Made by a program: the position numbers and the translations under genes. The notes below the pieces were generated by a model that searched no databases, had not been told where the DNA came from, and was given only the letters and a program-made list of their open reading frames with translations. Below are positions 41,582 through 49,905 of a stretch of 64,000 nt of DNA, piece by piece; position 1 is the stretch's first letter, and the number at the start of each line of letters is the position of its first letter. The DNA is taken from the NCBI RefSeq assembly GCF_013337765.1, contig NZ_VBSB01000017.1, positions 33,117 to 97,116 on the forward strand, in the 5' to 3' direction. This stretch comes from Mycolicibacterium sphagni (GTDB lineage Bacteria; Actinomycetota; Actinomycetes; Mycobacteriales; Mycobacteriaceae).

Positions 41582-41959
41582 TCAGCCGAAGCGCAGCAGG
41601 TCGGTGACGCGCAGCTGGACGTAGGACCGACCGGTCGGGCCGAGGGCCGCTAGCTCGGGCGATTTGTTGATCTTGTCGGCGACGTCGGGACGCAGTTCCT
41701 GAAAGGTGGTGACGTGGTTGATCTTCCGGGCGGCGACCAGTTCCATGACGTGTTGGTGTACTTGGCGGGCCAGGGTGTCGACGGTGACCCAGAAGTCGAC
41801 GCCGTATCCGGTGACCGATGACAGGGCGTCGTGCTGGATGCGGGTCACCCCGACGAAGGTGTACTTGTCGTTGACGTAGCGCACACGGGCCAGCGGTGCA
41901 CTGTCCACGGTCGCGGCGGTCTCGAACGGGGTGACGCTGGCAACGTAGGTCGTGGTCAT
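41582..41959 (-). CDS. Small hypothetical protein (125 aa)
   Basis: 125 residues from ATG 41959 with AAAGGAG upstream; a longer reading to 42094 overlaps the previous gene and is rejected. TTYVASVTPFETAATVDSAP and ARVRYVNDKYTFVGVT suggest a beta-rich start; LARQVHQHVMELVAARKINHVT is a helix. No Cys, no membrane segment. Function unknown. Confidence 0.6.
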   Translation of the reverse strand: MTTTYVASVTPFETAATVDSAPLARVRYVNDKYTFVGVTRIQHDALSSVTGYGVDFWVTVDTLARQVHQHVMELVAARKINHVTTFQELRPDVADKINKSPELAALGPTGRSYVQLRVTDLLRFG

Positions 41960-42008
41960 GGTGAACTCCTTTGCGGTGGTGGCGGTTTGGTGGCAGTTGG
42001 GGTTGAGG

Positions 42009-42548
42009 TCAGAGCGTGGCGAATAGGTCGAGCTGTTCGGCTTGGGCCTCGTCCAGGCGCAGGGCGCGGCGCATGATGTCTTCGGCGATGTCATCGAGGC
42101 GGTTCATCGCGGCGTAGTGCGCGGTGTCTTCGTCCTCGGTGGGGTGGTATCGGGTGCACGGGCCGCTGTGCGCGTTGGGTGCGGTGCGGGCGTGAGGGCA
42201 GTGGCACCAGCCGTATGTGCGCTTGCGTTCATCGGCCGCTTCGTGGCGAATATCGCTAAGTTCGGTGCGGATTGAGGTCGGCAGGGATCGGGCGTAGGCG
42301 TTGATCTGAGCCTTGGTGATGACCACGCGCACCTCGCCGTGGCCGGGTGAGACCACCTTGCCGTTGCGGGTCTCGAAGCTTGTCATCCATTCCGGGCCGC
42401 CCTGCGGGTGGTCGTGGTTGCAGCCTCCCCACATGGACCGCATCAATCGGTCGGTGCCGGTGGAGTCGATCAAGCAGTCACGGATCATCCATCCGCCCAT
42501 GAAGTAGAGCAGCCATCGCTGGTCGCTGGTGAGGTCGTGGTCACTCAT
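42009..42548 (-). CDS. Hypothetical protein with Cys/His cluster (179 aa)
   Basis: 179 residues from ATG 42548. First gene of the operon transcribed leftward from the C-box inverted repeat. N-terminal helix SDQRWLLYFMGGWMIRDCLI, a beta-rich middle (GKVVSPGHGEVRVVIT), then GWCHCPHA followed by GPCTRYH, which could coordinate zinc, and an acidic helical tail. No family recognised. Confidence 0.6.
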   Translation of the reverse strand: MSDHDLTSDQRWLLYFMGGWMIRDCLIDSTGTDRLMRSMWGGCNHDHPQGGPEWMTSFETRNGKVVSPGHGEVRVVITKAQINAYARSLPTSIRTELSDIRHEAADERKRTYGWCHCPHARTAPNAHSGPCTRYHPTEDEDTAHYAAMNRLDDIAEDIMRRALRLDEAQAEQLDLFATL

Positions 42549-42560
42549 CTGGTCTTTCCT

Positions 42561-42630
42561 TCCGCTCCCTAACCTGTTGTCTATAGTCTACACCTTGATG
42601 TAGACTATAGACAACAGGTTAGGGAGCGGA
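42561..42630. promoter_or_regulatory. 32-bp perfect inverted repeat containing two C-box-like operators
   Basis: Arms 42561-42592 and 42599-42630 are exact reverse complements around CCTTGA. Each arm holds one 18-base box: TGTTGTCTATAGTCTACA at 42575-42592 and its reverse complement at 42599-42616, again six bases apart. The repeat lies exactly between the divergent starts at 42548 and 42639 and so can control both directions. Identical left box and spacing to the site at 39760-39801. Confidence 0.8.
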
Positions 42631-42638
42631 TTTCCGAA

Positions 42639-43853
42639 ATGACTTTGACGGCAACCGATTTCATCGGAACAATGCGAATCGCACCGCTCGACGGACTCAA
42701 TGAAACCGAACACGCGCCAAGTGTTGTGGCGTCTTACGGCCTCGGCCTGGACTCGACCGTCATGATCGCGCGCTGGCTGGCCGACCCGTCCTCGCGAGAC
42801 TTCGAACTGTCCGAATTGGCCCTCGTATGTGCGATGACCGGACACGAAAGTCAGGCCACGATCAGCGCGGTGACGCGGTTGATTCTCCCAATGCTCACAG
42901 CCCATTCCGTACGCCTCATACAGGTGGCGCGCTCGCAGCGCCGCACCACCCGCGCCGGGGCCGGCGTCGTCGTCCTGGACGATTCCCGGTCGCCGTCGCG
43001 GCTCTACGCCGATGGCGTCTATACCTTGGGCCACGAAATGATCTCTGCGGCAACACTTCCGCAGTTGGGAGGCAAGCGCCTGTGCTCAGTGCACGCGAAG
43101 GGAGATGCGCTCGATCCTGTGATCGCCCGCATCACCAAAGGCCGACCGTACCGGCATGCTGTGGGCTTCGAGGCCGACGAACGATCCCGGTCAGACAAGG
43201 ACCGTCTGCACGATACCGCGCTGCGTACCGGCTGGTATCCCTTGCAGGACTGGGGCTGGACACGGCGCGATTGCTCCCAATATGCGATGGAACTCCTGGC
43301 CGAAGACATCCCAAAGAGCTGCTGCGGCTTCTGCCCGTTCGCTATGAGTAGCGCGGCGGGCCGCGATCAGGTGATTGCCCGCTACCGTCGGGAACCACTG
43401 CTCGCCGCTGACGCGCTGTTCCTGGAATACGTTGCCCGCAGTATCAATCCGTCACAAACACTGATCGTGGGCAGCAGCCTGGCTGACCTGATCACCGGCG
43501 CGGGCCTTCAAGAAGCGGACGCACTCTTTCAGACACGACTGGACACCTGCGAGTGGTCACTGTACGAGGTACGCCGCGTGGTGCGCCCGGGCAAGGACGG
43601 CGGGCGCGGTATCACCGCCCGCTCCCTTCGCGTCATGGCTACCGGCACCCGGGGGAACATGGCCGAACAGCTCGCCGCCCAGCCCGGTCAGCGGGTGCGC
43701 GGGCCTGACGGCATCGTGCGCCACATTCTGCGGGACCGGTCCGCTGGAAGGACCGATCACCTGTTCGTCGCGGCCCCGTCGGGGCCACAGTCCAAGCAAC
43801 GCAGCGGTTTTGAGCAATGGTGGCAGGAGGCGACCGGTGAAGGCTTGTTCTGA
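42639..43853 (+). CDS. PP-loop ATPase/PAPS-reductase-like enzyme
   Basis: 404 residues from ATG 42639. PP-loop variant SYGLGLDST at residues 32-40 and a CCGFCPF cluster near residue 228 are the hallmarks of the phage/plasmid PAPS-reductase-like group, distantly related to DndC and TtuA-type sulfur enzymes. The substrate is not known. C-terminal ~130 residues are basic. It is divergent from the six-gene operon through a shared C-box repeat, so it should be co-regulated with the methyltransferase. A role in nucleic-acid or nucleotide modification is an inference. Confidence 0.7.
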   Translation: MTLTATDFIGTMRIAPLDGLNETEHAPSVVASYGLGLDSTVMIARWLADPSSRDFELSELALVCAMTGHESQATISAVTRLILPMLTAHSVRLIQVARSQRRTTRAGAGVVVLDDSRSPSRLYADGVYTLGHEMISAATLPQLGGKRLCSVHAKGDALDPVIARITKGRPYRHAVGFEADERSRSDKDRLHDTALRTGWYPLQDWGWTRRDCSQYAMELLAEDIPKSCCGFCPFAMSSAAGRDQVIARYRREPLLAADALFLEYVARSINPSQTLIVGSSLADLITGAGLQEADALFQTRLDTCEWSLYEVRRVVRPGKDGGRGITARSLRVMATGTRGNMAEQLAAQPGQRVRGPDGIVRHILRDRSAGRTDHLFVAAPSGPQSKQRSGFEQWWQEATGEGLF

Positions 43854-43875
43854 CTTCATGGCCGAGGGCGCGGGC

Positions 43876-43893
43876 CGTAGACTATATGCAACA
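43876..43893. promoter_or_regulatory. Single C-box-like site before the regulator gene
   Basis: CGTAGACTATATGCAACA fits the TGTNGNCTATAGNCNACA pattern at most positions and lies 24 bases before ATG 43918. No second box is found at the 6-base spacing on either side. A single weaker site before the regulator and strong pairs before the targets is the kind of arrangement that gives autoregulation. Confidence 0.6.
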
Positions 43894-43917
43894 CCAGCCC
43901 CAAGAGAGCAGGCCCGC

Positions 43918-44193
43918 ATGTCCAAGAAGCACACGGACGACGACCCCGCCGTCCTGGAGCGGCTGGGCGCAAACATCAATGCACGTCGCGTGCAACTGGG
44001 CCTTTCGCAAGGTGACCTGGCCGGAAGTGCGGAAATTGACCGGACCTACGTAAGCCAGGTCGAGAACGGGCGCAAAAGCGTCACCATCAGTATGTTGGCG
44101 CGCATTTCGAAGGCGTTGAGCACGACGCCATCGGCTCTGACCCAGGGCATCATGTCGGACAGCGCCGAGGAAGCCGAACACCAGGGCGCGTAA
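43918..44193 (+). CDS. XRE-family regulator resembling restriction-modification controller (C) proteins
   Basis: 91 residues from ATG 43918; an upstream ATG at 43858 would place the C-box inside the gene. LGANINARRVQLGLSQGDLAG, then EIDRTYVSQVENGRKSVTISMLARISKALS is a complete XRE domain with the size and DRTY-S-VE-G-R pattern of C proteins, which bind GACT-AGTC-type boxes and time expression of modification genes. Short acidic tail. Probable owner of the three boxes described at 39760, 42561 and 43876. Confidence 0.78.
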   Translation: MSKKHTDDDPAVLERLGANINARRVQLGLSQGDLAGSAEIDRTYVSQVENGRKSVTISMLARISKALSTTPSALTQGIMSDSAEEAEHQGA

Positions 44194-44514
44194 CGCCGCT
44201 GATCCGAGGACTGGCAACCTGCTCTCGCCGATCGGCTCCCAGGTTGCCACCCGGGCCGCTGACCTGCGCTTGCGCACCCAAACCCGCTGGCAACCTGCTG
44301 TCCAGGCTGTGCAGGTTCCACGCTCCAGTGCCGGACCGAACTGCCTGAACATAGCCGGCCAGCGGTCACCGCCGTGCCCACCACCTCATTCGTCACGCCG
44401 AAGGTGCAAGACAATCCGGGCGCGCCCCCCAATTACCCTGCGGAGCGCAAACGAGATGGGCTACCCGGCGCCGTAATCATGCGGCAAAGATCGGGTGGCG
44501 CTCGTCGGAATTTC
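44194..44514. other. Intergenic region with two GGCAACCTG hairpins
   Basis: 321 bases between the convergent regulator and HARE-HTH genes. Two related inverted repeats: GGCAACCTG (44213-44221) with CAGGTTGCC (44240-44248), and TGGCAACCTGC (44288-44298) with GCAGGTTCCA (44311-44320). They may be tandem terminators for the convergent genes or protein-binding repeats. The remainder shows no gene. Confidence 0.45.
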
Positions 44515-46248
44515 CTACAGGTCCCAGCTGACCGTCTCGGCAAGGGTGTCGTCACCTCGGCGGGACAGGACTGCGACGACGTCATCCGGGGAGCAGTCCA
44601 GACTCTCGGCGACGTCGGTCAGCGCCACGGGCGAGCGGCCCAATATTCGTTCGAGCAGCGCGCTGCCTGCGGTTCCTGCGGCGATGGCACTAGCGGAGGC
44701 TCGGGCGGCGGCGGGATCGAACGTCAGCACCAGCGTGTCCCGGACCTGGGCGCCGACCGACCTGGCCAAGGCCCGGACCGTGCCCAGTCGGGGCCCGTTG
44801 GTGGTCCACAAGGGCCAGACCACCTCGACGTCGCCCACATCGGTACCGAAGGTGCGCCGCTGACCGGGCTCTACGCCGACGCCAGCGGCGGCGGGCGCCA
44901 GGATCGCCACGGCGGATCCGCGCAAGAGTTCGGAGGTGACGGGCAGCGCGAGGCGAATGCTGCTGCCGTGCCGGAAAGTTCCGCGCGCGGTATTCCAGTG
45001 CGGCTGTGGCGGAAGCGGGTCATCGTCGCGGCGGCGCCGCGCGGTCCCGTGCTCGACAACGAACGCGAGCGACGCGAGGTATCCCCGTACAGATCTCTCG
45101 GCAACATCGGGAATGGCAGCGCAAACCTCAGCCACCAGCGCGGCGGCCGGGAGTTGGCCTCCAGCAGCGTCGATGCGGCGGCCGAGTTCGTCGACAACGC
45201 TGCGATACTCGTCCAGTCCCCACGCACGCAAAGCCCATGTCGTTCTCGATGCCCGGATGAACTGCTCACCGGTCGACAAATTGCCCATCAGGGTGGCCAG
45301 CGTCAGTGGCTGGCTGTCGATGTGTTCGTGAATCTGCCTGCCAGTCATCGGCTTTCCGTGCGCGTGCAGAATTGCCTCGGCCTGTTCACTCGACGTCTGA
45401 CCCCATCGCACGCACACATCGTTGAGGCGGCGCAGCGTGAAGAAGCCGTCCAAGAACACGGGCACGACGGTCGCGGGCATTCCCGCCTCAACCAGGGTCG
45501 CACTGAGCGAGCGGGCGGTCTGGACGGGGGATTGCTCGAAAGCGCGGTCGACGAGGTCGAGCATCTGGCGCTCGCCGTCGGCGGCACGATTCTCGTGCCA
45601 ATCGCCGCGGGGGACATACGGTCCGGCGATGTACAGGTACATCTGTGCTTCGGCGCTGTCCGGGTCCAGGCGAAGTTCCCGGAGGTAGTGCGCGACCCGG
45701 TGAGTGGGGGTGTAGGGGCCGAGAGCGGTACGTAGCCAGTCAGCGTGGCGGGCGACGTCGTGGTGTGCGGGTTCGGCAATCAGCTCCGCGAATCGCCTTT
45801 TGGCGCGGGGGCAATTCCGCCCGAACCATGCGGCGTCTACACCGAGGTAGGCGGCAACATCCTCCCGGGGCACCGGGTCGATGGGGAACACGAGACGGGT
45901 GAGCATGGTGCGGTCGGCGGGATCGAGTCGATCCAACAGAATGCCGGCGGCCGCTGATGCAGTGAGCCGGCGGCGACCCCGGGCTGCGTGATGGGCAGCG
46001 ACCGTTTCGTGCGCTACCGCAAGGGTGGCGCGCAGCGTGCGTTCCCCTGCGCCGCGCAAGGCCATGAGGTCTTCCATTAACTCGTCGCCGAGGTCGGCCC
46101 ACTGCGCGTAGCGGGGGCGGTAAATGCTGGCCGCCCGCCCCGGTAGGCGCGCGTATGGAATGGCGATGGAGCCGATGTCGTCCAGGCCGGCCACCTTGGA
46201 CCCGAACGTATTGTCTGGGCCGACCCATTCAATGGGTATGTCAGGCAA
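44515..46248 (-). CDS. Sigma-region-4-like and HARE-HTH domain protein
   Basis: 577 residues. Near residues 45-70, LMEDLMALRGAGERTLRATL resembles a helix-hairpin-helix. Residues ~105-165 (LDPADRTMLTRLVFP, DVAAYLGVDAAWFGR, CPRAKRRF) have the layout of sigma region 4. Near residues 300-350, HGKPMTGRQIHEHIDSQPLT and FIRASRTTWALRAWG form a HARE-HTH, a winged helix tied to RNA polymerase delta and to DNA-modification proteins. The C-terminal ~170 residues are globular. Likely a transcription-associated or modified-DNA-binding protein. First placed after three upstream minus genes, possibly co-transcribed. Confidence 0.6.
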   Translation of the reverse strand: MPDIPIEWVGPDNTFGSKVAGLDDIGSIAIPYARLPGRAASIYRPRYAQWADLGDELMEDLMALRGAGERTLRATLAVAHETVAAHHAARGRRRLTASAAAGILLDRLDPADRTMLTRLVFPIDPVPREDVAAYLGVDAAWFGRNCPRAKRRFAELIAEPAHHDVARHADWLRTALGPYTPTHRVAHYLRELRLDPDSAEAQMYLYIAGPYVPRGDWHENRAADGERQMLDLVDRAFEQSPVQTARSLSATLVEAGMPATVVPVFLDGFFTLRRLNDVCVRWGQTSSEQAEAILHAHGKPMTGRQIHEHIDSQPLTLATLMGNLSTGEQFIRASRTTWALRAWGLDEYRSVVDELGRRIDAAGGQLPAAALVAEVCAAIPDVAERSVRGYLASLAFVVEHGTARRRRDDDPLPPQPHWNTARGTFRHGSSIRLALPVTSELLRGSAVAILAPAAAGVGVEPGQRRTFGTDVGDVEVVWPLWTTNGPRLGTVRALARSVGAQVRDTLVLTFDPAAARASASAIAAGTAGSALLERILGRSPVALTDVAESLDCSPDDVVAVLSRRGDDTLAETVSWDL

Positions 46249-46317
46249 GGCGGGTGGGTTCCTTTCGCCGGGGTGGTGCGTCGGTGGCCGGGATGTCGTT
46301 GTCGGACGTACCGCTAC

Positions 46318-46659
46318 CTACCATCCGGCGTAGGAGACCAGGAGGTCCGCGACGACTTGGCGGCGGGGCTCATCGAGGCGCGCTGAGAGGTCGCTCAGGC
46401 CGCGCGCGCCGACCACCTTGAGCATTTCGCCGCCGGATTCGGCGTCGTAGAAGGACACCAGGGCGGCAAGGAAGATGGATTCGCCGGACGACAGCACTGG
46501 GAGATCGTCGGTAATGCGGTCGACGCGGGGTTCCAGGTCCCATTTGTTGCGTGCTGTGGTGGGGGTATGGGTGACGCCGAAATAGCCTGACCCGGCCAGG
46601 TTTACCGCCGTCTTCCATGCCTCGAAGAAGGCGTCCTCGTCGTAAAACTCAGTGGTCAC
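46318..46659 (-). CDS. Small hypothetical protein (113 aa)
   Basis: 113 residues from GTG 46659, overlapping the preceding stop (GTGA). EDAFFEAWKTAVNLAGSGYFG, a short Thr-rich loop, and a helical C-terminus (LFLAALVSFYDAESGG-like, RLDEPRRQVVADLLVSYAGW). Coupled to the 173-residue protein upstream, and so likely works with it. No family recognised. Confidence 0.6.
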   Translation of the reverse strand: MTTEFYDEDAFFEAWKTAVNLAGSGYFGVTHTPTTARNKWDLEPRVDRITDDLPVLSSGESIFLAALVSFYDAESGGEMLKVVGARGLSDLSARLDEPRRQVVADLLVSYAGW

Positions 46660-47177
46660 GGGATGTCCTCTCGGAGGGTCGAGATGATGTGGTCGGCTAG
46701 GTCGGACACGGTGATTGACGTGCCGGCGTGATGTGTTTTATCGCCGATGACCCAGGACGGCGGCTCGAACCGGTTGAAGTAGACGTTGAGGTCCACGCTT
46801 GCGCCGTGTCCGTCCTCGTCGATCCCGCAGACACCCGCGTAACCGTCGTCTTCGCCGCTGCGGGGCCAGGCAGTCCAACCACGGGAGCGCAGCTCGGTGG
46901 CGAGGGATTCGGGGGTGGCGTTGGCGAGCTCCGTAGCGGCCAGCGACTCGATGGCCGCTGCCACCTCGGTTTTCATGGTGTCGACGAGGTTTTTCGCGGT
47001 CGCGATGTTGCTCAGGATGGTTGATCGTGCCTCGGCGGCTTCGGGGGTAAGTGCGGTGTCGACGGGTTGCCAGTCGGACCGCAGCCAGTCGCGGACCTCG
47101 CTCAGGGCTGCTCGCGCGGTGTTCAGTGGCTCGATGCAGCGGTCGAATAGTTCGGTGCGAGTGGGTAATTCAGACAT
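46656..47177 (-). CDS. Hypothetical protein (173 aa)
   Basis: 173 residues from ATG 47177. The N-terminal 75 residues are helical, coiled-coil-like (RTELFDRCIEPLNTARAALS, AKNLVDTMKTEVAAAIESLA). The C-terminal part is a small acidic domain (DGYAGVCGIDEDGHGASVDL) with strands, ending in TVSDLADHIISTLRED. Function unknown. Middle gene of a four-gene minus cluster starting with the HTH protein at 48420. Confidence 0.6.
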   Translation of the reverse strand: MSELPTRTELFDRCIEPLNTARAALSEVRDWLRSDWQPVDTALTPEAAEARSTILSNIATAKNLVDTMKTEVAAAIESLAATELANATPESLATELRSRGWTAWPRSGEDDGYAGVCGIDEDGHGASVDLNVYFNRFEPPSWVIGDKTHHAGTSITVSDLADHIISTLREDIP

Positions 47178-47199
47178 CGGGGGCTCCTGGGTCTCGCGA

Positions 47200-48420
47200 T
47201 CAGGCTGGGCTCGTTGGCGGCGTCGCAGTGTTCACCGGGTCCCTCAATGCCGCTTCGGCTCGCTCTAGCGGGGTGCCTGGCAGCGTATCGGGGGTTGTGG
47301 TCTGTGCGATCCCGTCGGCGATAGCGGTCTCTATCGCGCCGATGGCCCAGTTCGGCAGAATGCTCTCGGGTGCCTCGTTCCAGGGGGTGTCCAGATCGAC
47401 CGCCACGATCAACGGCACAGGCAGCGAAAGGTCCTCCAGCCGCTCGGTGACGGCATGAACGAGCCGTTCGCCATACTCGGTCAGTTCCTGGCGGCAAAGG
47501 GCTTCGAGCTGGGTTCTGAGAGCCTCGATCGCTTCGAGTGCCTCTTGCTCGGCCGGGTCAGTGGCGAACGCGAAGCCGTCCGGATCGGCGGCGGCCGCGG
47601 CGAATGCGGCCTCTATCTCTTCAAGGGTCGGTTCCGGCGGCGGAGGACCGTCAATGATCTCCACGCCCCTGTCCATGTAGTACTGCCGCATCTCCTCGGG
47701 CAGTTCGTGCCCCGGGTAGCTGTACACGTGGCCGGGGCTGATCGCGTCTTCTCGGCGCGAAAGCTCTGCTTCAGCGGCGTCGAGGTCGCTGAACCACGTC
47801 GATGAATCGGTGTCGAACAGGATGCGTTCGGGATGGAGGACAACCTTGACCGGCTCGGTGCGGTGTCGCCACAGATCCCATTCGTCGGGGCCGACGGTGG
47901 ACGTGAGTGCCTGCCGGATCACATCGGCCTCCCATGAGCCGGGACGCCCCGCGAGAATAAGTTCGGTGCCGCCGATGTTGGCCGCCGCGCCGGCCAAGGC
48001 GTGCGTCACGAACTCGGCCCAGTCGATCGCCAGCGCGGCTCGGGGGTCCGGGTTTGGCTCCCAACCTCCCGAACTTGTCTGTCGCATAGGCTGATTCGTG
48101 AGGTGCGCAGCCTCGGTCAGAACCGCGATGGCGTCGTGAAGCACCTCGGCGTAGGGGCGAGGGGCGGCGCTGGTCGCCTCAGTCAGATACCCGCTGTCAA
48201 ATAGCGCTGCGGACAACACATTTCGATAGGGCTGGCCAGTAACCCTGGTGATCGCGTTCAAGTTGTCCAGATCGTGCAGCTGGCGCAGCTTCTCGGTACG
48301 CCAGTTGTTCAGCTGCCTGCGGCTTACGCCGATACGGCGCGCCAGTTCGGTATCAGCGACACCTGTGGCCCTCTTGTATCTGTCGATCAGGGCACCGAGG
48401 CGAGTGGTGGTGGCGGCCAT
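47200..48420 (-). CDS. HTH-domain protein (406 aa)
   Basis: 406 residues from ATG 48420; an upstream GTG at 48462 lacks support. Residues ~5-60 (LGALIDRYKRATGVADTELARR, GVSRRQLNNWRTEKL) are an XRE/homeodomain-like HTH. The rest is acidic and helical, with WDLWRHRTEPVKVVLHPERI and a Glu/Ala-rich stretch (TLEEIEAAFAAAAADP) before a C-terminal domain. Divergent from the Phd-like gene at 48588, with an AT-rich shared region, so it may control both units. Confidence 0.65.
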   Translation of the reverse strand: MAATTTRLGALIDRYKRATGVADTELARRIGVSRRQLNNWRTEKLRQLHDLDNLNAITRVTGQPYRNVLSAALFDSGYLTEATSAAPRPYAEVLHDAIAVLTEAAHLTNQPMRQTSSGGWEPNPDPRAALAIDWAEFVTHALAGAAANIGGTELILAGRPGSWEADVIRQALTSTVGPDEWDLWRHRTEPVKVVLHPERILFDTDSSTWFSDLDAAEAELSRREDAISPGHVYSYPGHELPEEMRQYYMDRGVEIIDGPPPPEPTLEEIEAAFAAAAADPDGFAFATDPAEQEALEAIEALRTQLEALCRQELTEYGERLVHAVTERLEDLSLPVPLIVAVDLDTPWNEAPESILPNWAIGAIETAIADGIAQTTTPDTLPGTPLERAEAALRDPVNTATPPTSPA

Positions 48421-48587
48421 GCCGCCAGTATGAACCCGTTTCACCGCAGTGTCTACTGGCATTTCCCAACACTGTAAAATGCGAGTTTACATAAGATATA
48501 TTATCGGCCTTTATTCAGGCTGGAATACGCGCCTGTTTAGTAGACCGAATGAGAGCGCGTATTACGTCAAGTTGCTAGGCTCGTCGC
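48421..48587. promoter_or_regulatory. AT-rich divergent promoter region
   Basis: 167 bases between the HTH gene and the Phd-like gene. AT-rich core at 48480-48520 with TATATT as a plausible -10, and ACGCGC/GCGCGT arms at 48526-48560 that could form an operator for the antitoxin-like protein. No gene seen. Confidence 0.35.
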
Positions 48588-49136
48588 ATGGTCAAAACCA
48601 GCCCGAATCGCATGCGGTCAGTCACCGATGCGCGAAGTGGTCTCAACGCACTGCTCGCCGATGCCGAAGATGGCATCACGACCCACATCGTGAAAAACTC
48701 GAAAATCGTTGCCCACCTCGTGCCTTCGAACGCACTGATCTTGGACGGGGCCGTCGATCTGCTCGACCAAATGCTCACCCGCCTGGCCTTTGATGCCGCC
48801 GCAGATTCCGCCCGATGGCTCATAGATGGCCAGCTGGCGAATGCCGGCGACTTTATGGGCGAGTTGCTGGCCTGGGCCTGGACCACCGATCTGCACGTGT
48901 TCTGCTTCACACTGGCGCATTACCACCGCGCATTGGAGCGCCAGATCGGCCACGACCTCACTCGCGAGATGTTGTTGCCTGGCGTGGAAACAGCTCTGGG
49001 GTCCGCCATGAGCGGTAGCGAAATCCGCGAGGTGCGATCTTACTTGCTCGGAGAGCTCTACTGGCGCGACTACTACCCAAACGTGAACGGGCCATTGAGC
49101 TATCGCCCCAATCACGCGACGCCTACCCGTAGCTAA
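48588..49136 (+). CDS. Phd/YefM-like antitoxin domain fused to a helical C-terminal domain
   Basis: 182 residues from ATG 48588. Residues ~8-55 (RMRSVTDARSGLNALLADAEDGI, THIVKNSKIVAHLVPS) match the Phd/YefM fold. The remaining ~125 residues are helical and Trp/Leu-rich (GELLAWAWTTDLHVFCFTLAHYH), unlike the short toxin-binding tails of normal antitoxins (80-90 residues in all). No toxin gene is adjacent. It is the second antitoxin-domain fusion of the window, after the EccC fusion at 21611. The extra domain may act as its own effector or bind a different partner. Confidence 0.65.
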   Translation: MVKTSPNRMRSVTDARSGLNALLADAEDGITTHIVKNSKIVAHLVPSNALILDGAVDLLDQMLTRLAFDAAADSARWLIDGQLANAGDFMGELLAWAWTTDLHVFCFTLAHYHRALERQIGHDLTREMLLPGVETALGSAMSGSEIREVRSYLLGELYWRDYYPNVNGPLSYRPNHATPTRS

Positions 49137-49184
49137 ACGTCACAGTGACAAAAAGGCCGAGGATATACGCCTGTGCTGGACGAG

Positions 49185-49211
49185 CCGGGTAACCCAACAC
49201 TGGTTACTCGG
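49185..49211 (+). terminator. Candidate terminator after the Phd-like gene
   Basis: CCGGGTAACC (49185-49194) and GGTTACTCGG (49202-49211) form a 10-base stem with one mismatch and a 7-base loop, 48 bases after the stop. No T-run. Confidence 0.45.
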
Positions 49212-49267
49212 CAGGTTCAGTCATCGTCTGCCGGCGTCGTCGGTAACGGTGCGGGCGATCTTCTGGG

Positions 49268-49541
49268 TCATGGTCGGGTCTCCCCTGCGTTCGCTGATGG
49301 TTGGTCGACCCATATCAAGGCGTCGGTGAGGATCGCGATTTCCCGGTTGTCGGCGTCGTAGTAGTCGTCCGGGGAGGAACTGGAGGCGGTCGCGAAGGGT
49401 GTAGACGGCGGCGCGCGGAAACTGTTGAACCATGTTGAGCCCGGGTGCTTGGGCGATGGTGCTGGCGGATTCAGGTATACCGTCGTACTGATTCGCCTCG
49501 CCGGTACCGGCTGTGTCGCTGCGAAACATGTTGGAAGTCAA
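49268..49541 (-). pseudogene. Frameshifted small gene plus coupled 16-codon ORF
   Basis: One frame carries NMVQQFPRAAVYTLRDRLQ up to about 49370; the next frame continues as DDYYDADNREIAILTDALI and WVDQPSANAGETRP to a TGA at 49268, and has no start codon of its own. Removing one base near CTCCCCGGACGAC would join them. The stop overlaps the ATG (49271) of a 16-codon ORF ending at 49221. The intact product would be ~90 residues with no known family. Confidence 0.45.
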
Positions 49542-49551
49542 CGATACTTCC

Positions 49552-49845
49552 CTACTGTCCGAATTGGTGCGACATAGGCGGTGGGAGTGGGTGTGTTCCG
49601 CCGTGGCTGATAAGCCAGGGCACCGCCCAGATGGCCAGCAGAGTCAGCCCAAGCACCGCAAGCGATTTGACTGCCGGCCGGATCAGTGGAAGATATCGGT
49701 CGGCGTTCTCTGCAGGGCGGCGCCAGAAGACCGCCGCCGCGGCGGTGATCGCCACCGCCGCCGCGCCCAGAGCCACCAACCCGCAGATGCCAACGACGTC
49801 GAACACCGCTTCAGGAACCAGGCCCACCGGATTCAGCAGAGACAT
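49552..49845 (-). CDS. Small two-TM membrane protein (97 aa)
   Basis: 97 residues from ATG 49845, with AAAGGAAAGG upstream. TM segments AVFDVVGICGLVALGAAAVAIT and LAVLGLTLLAIWAVPWLIS with a basic loop between them; C-terminal tail with His/Pro. Size and topology resemble holin-like or small T4SS proteins, but nothing decides. Follows the coiled-coil protein 49906-50604 in the same direction. Confidence 0.65.
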   Translation of the reverse strand: MSLLNPVGLVPEAVFDVVGICGLVALGAAAVAITAAAAVFWRRPAENADRYLPLIRPAVKSLAVLGLTLLAIWAVPWLISHGGTHPLPPPMSHQFGQ

Positions 49846-49905
49846 CAGCCTTTCCTTTCTCCAAGAACGTCTTTGACGACCGCCACAAAAGTCCCCGAAG
49901 TCAGC

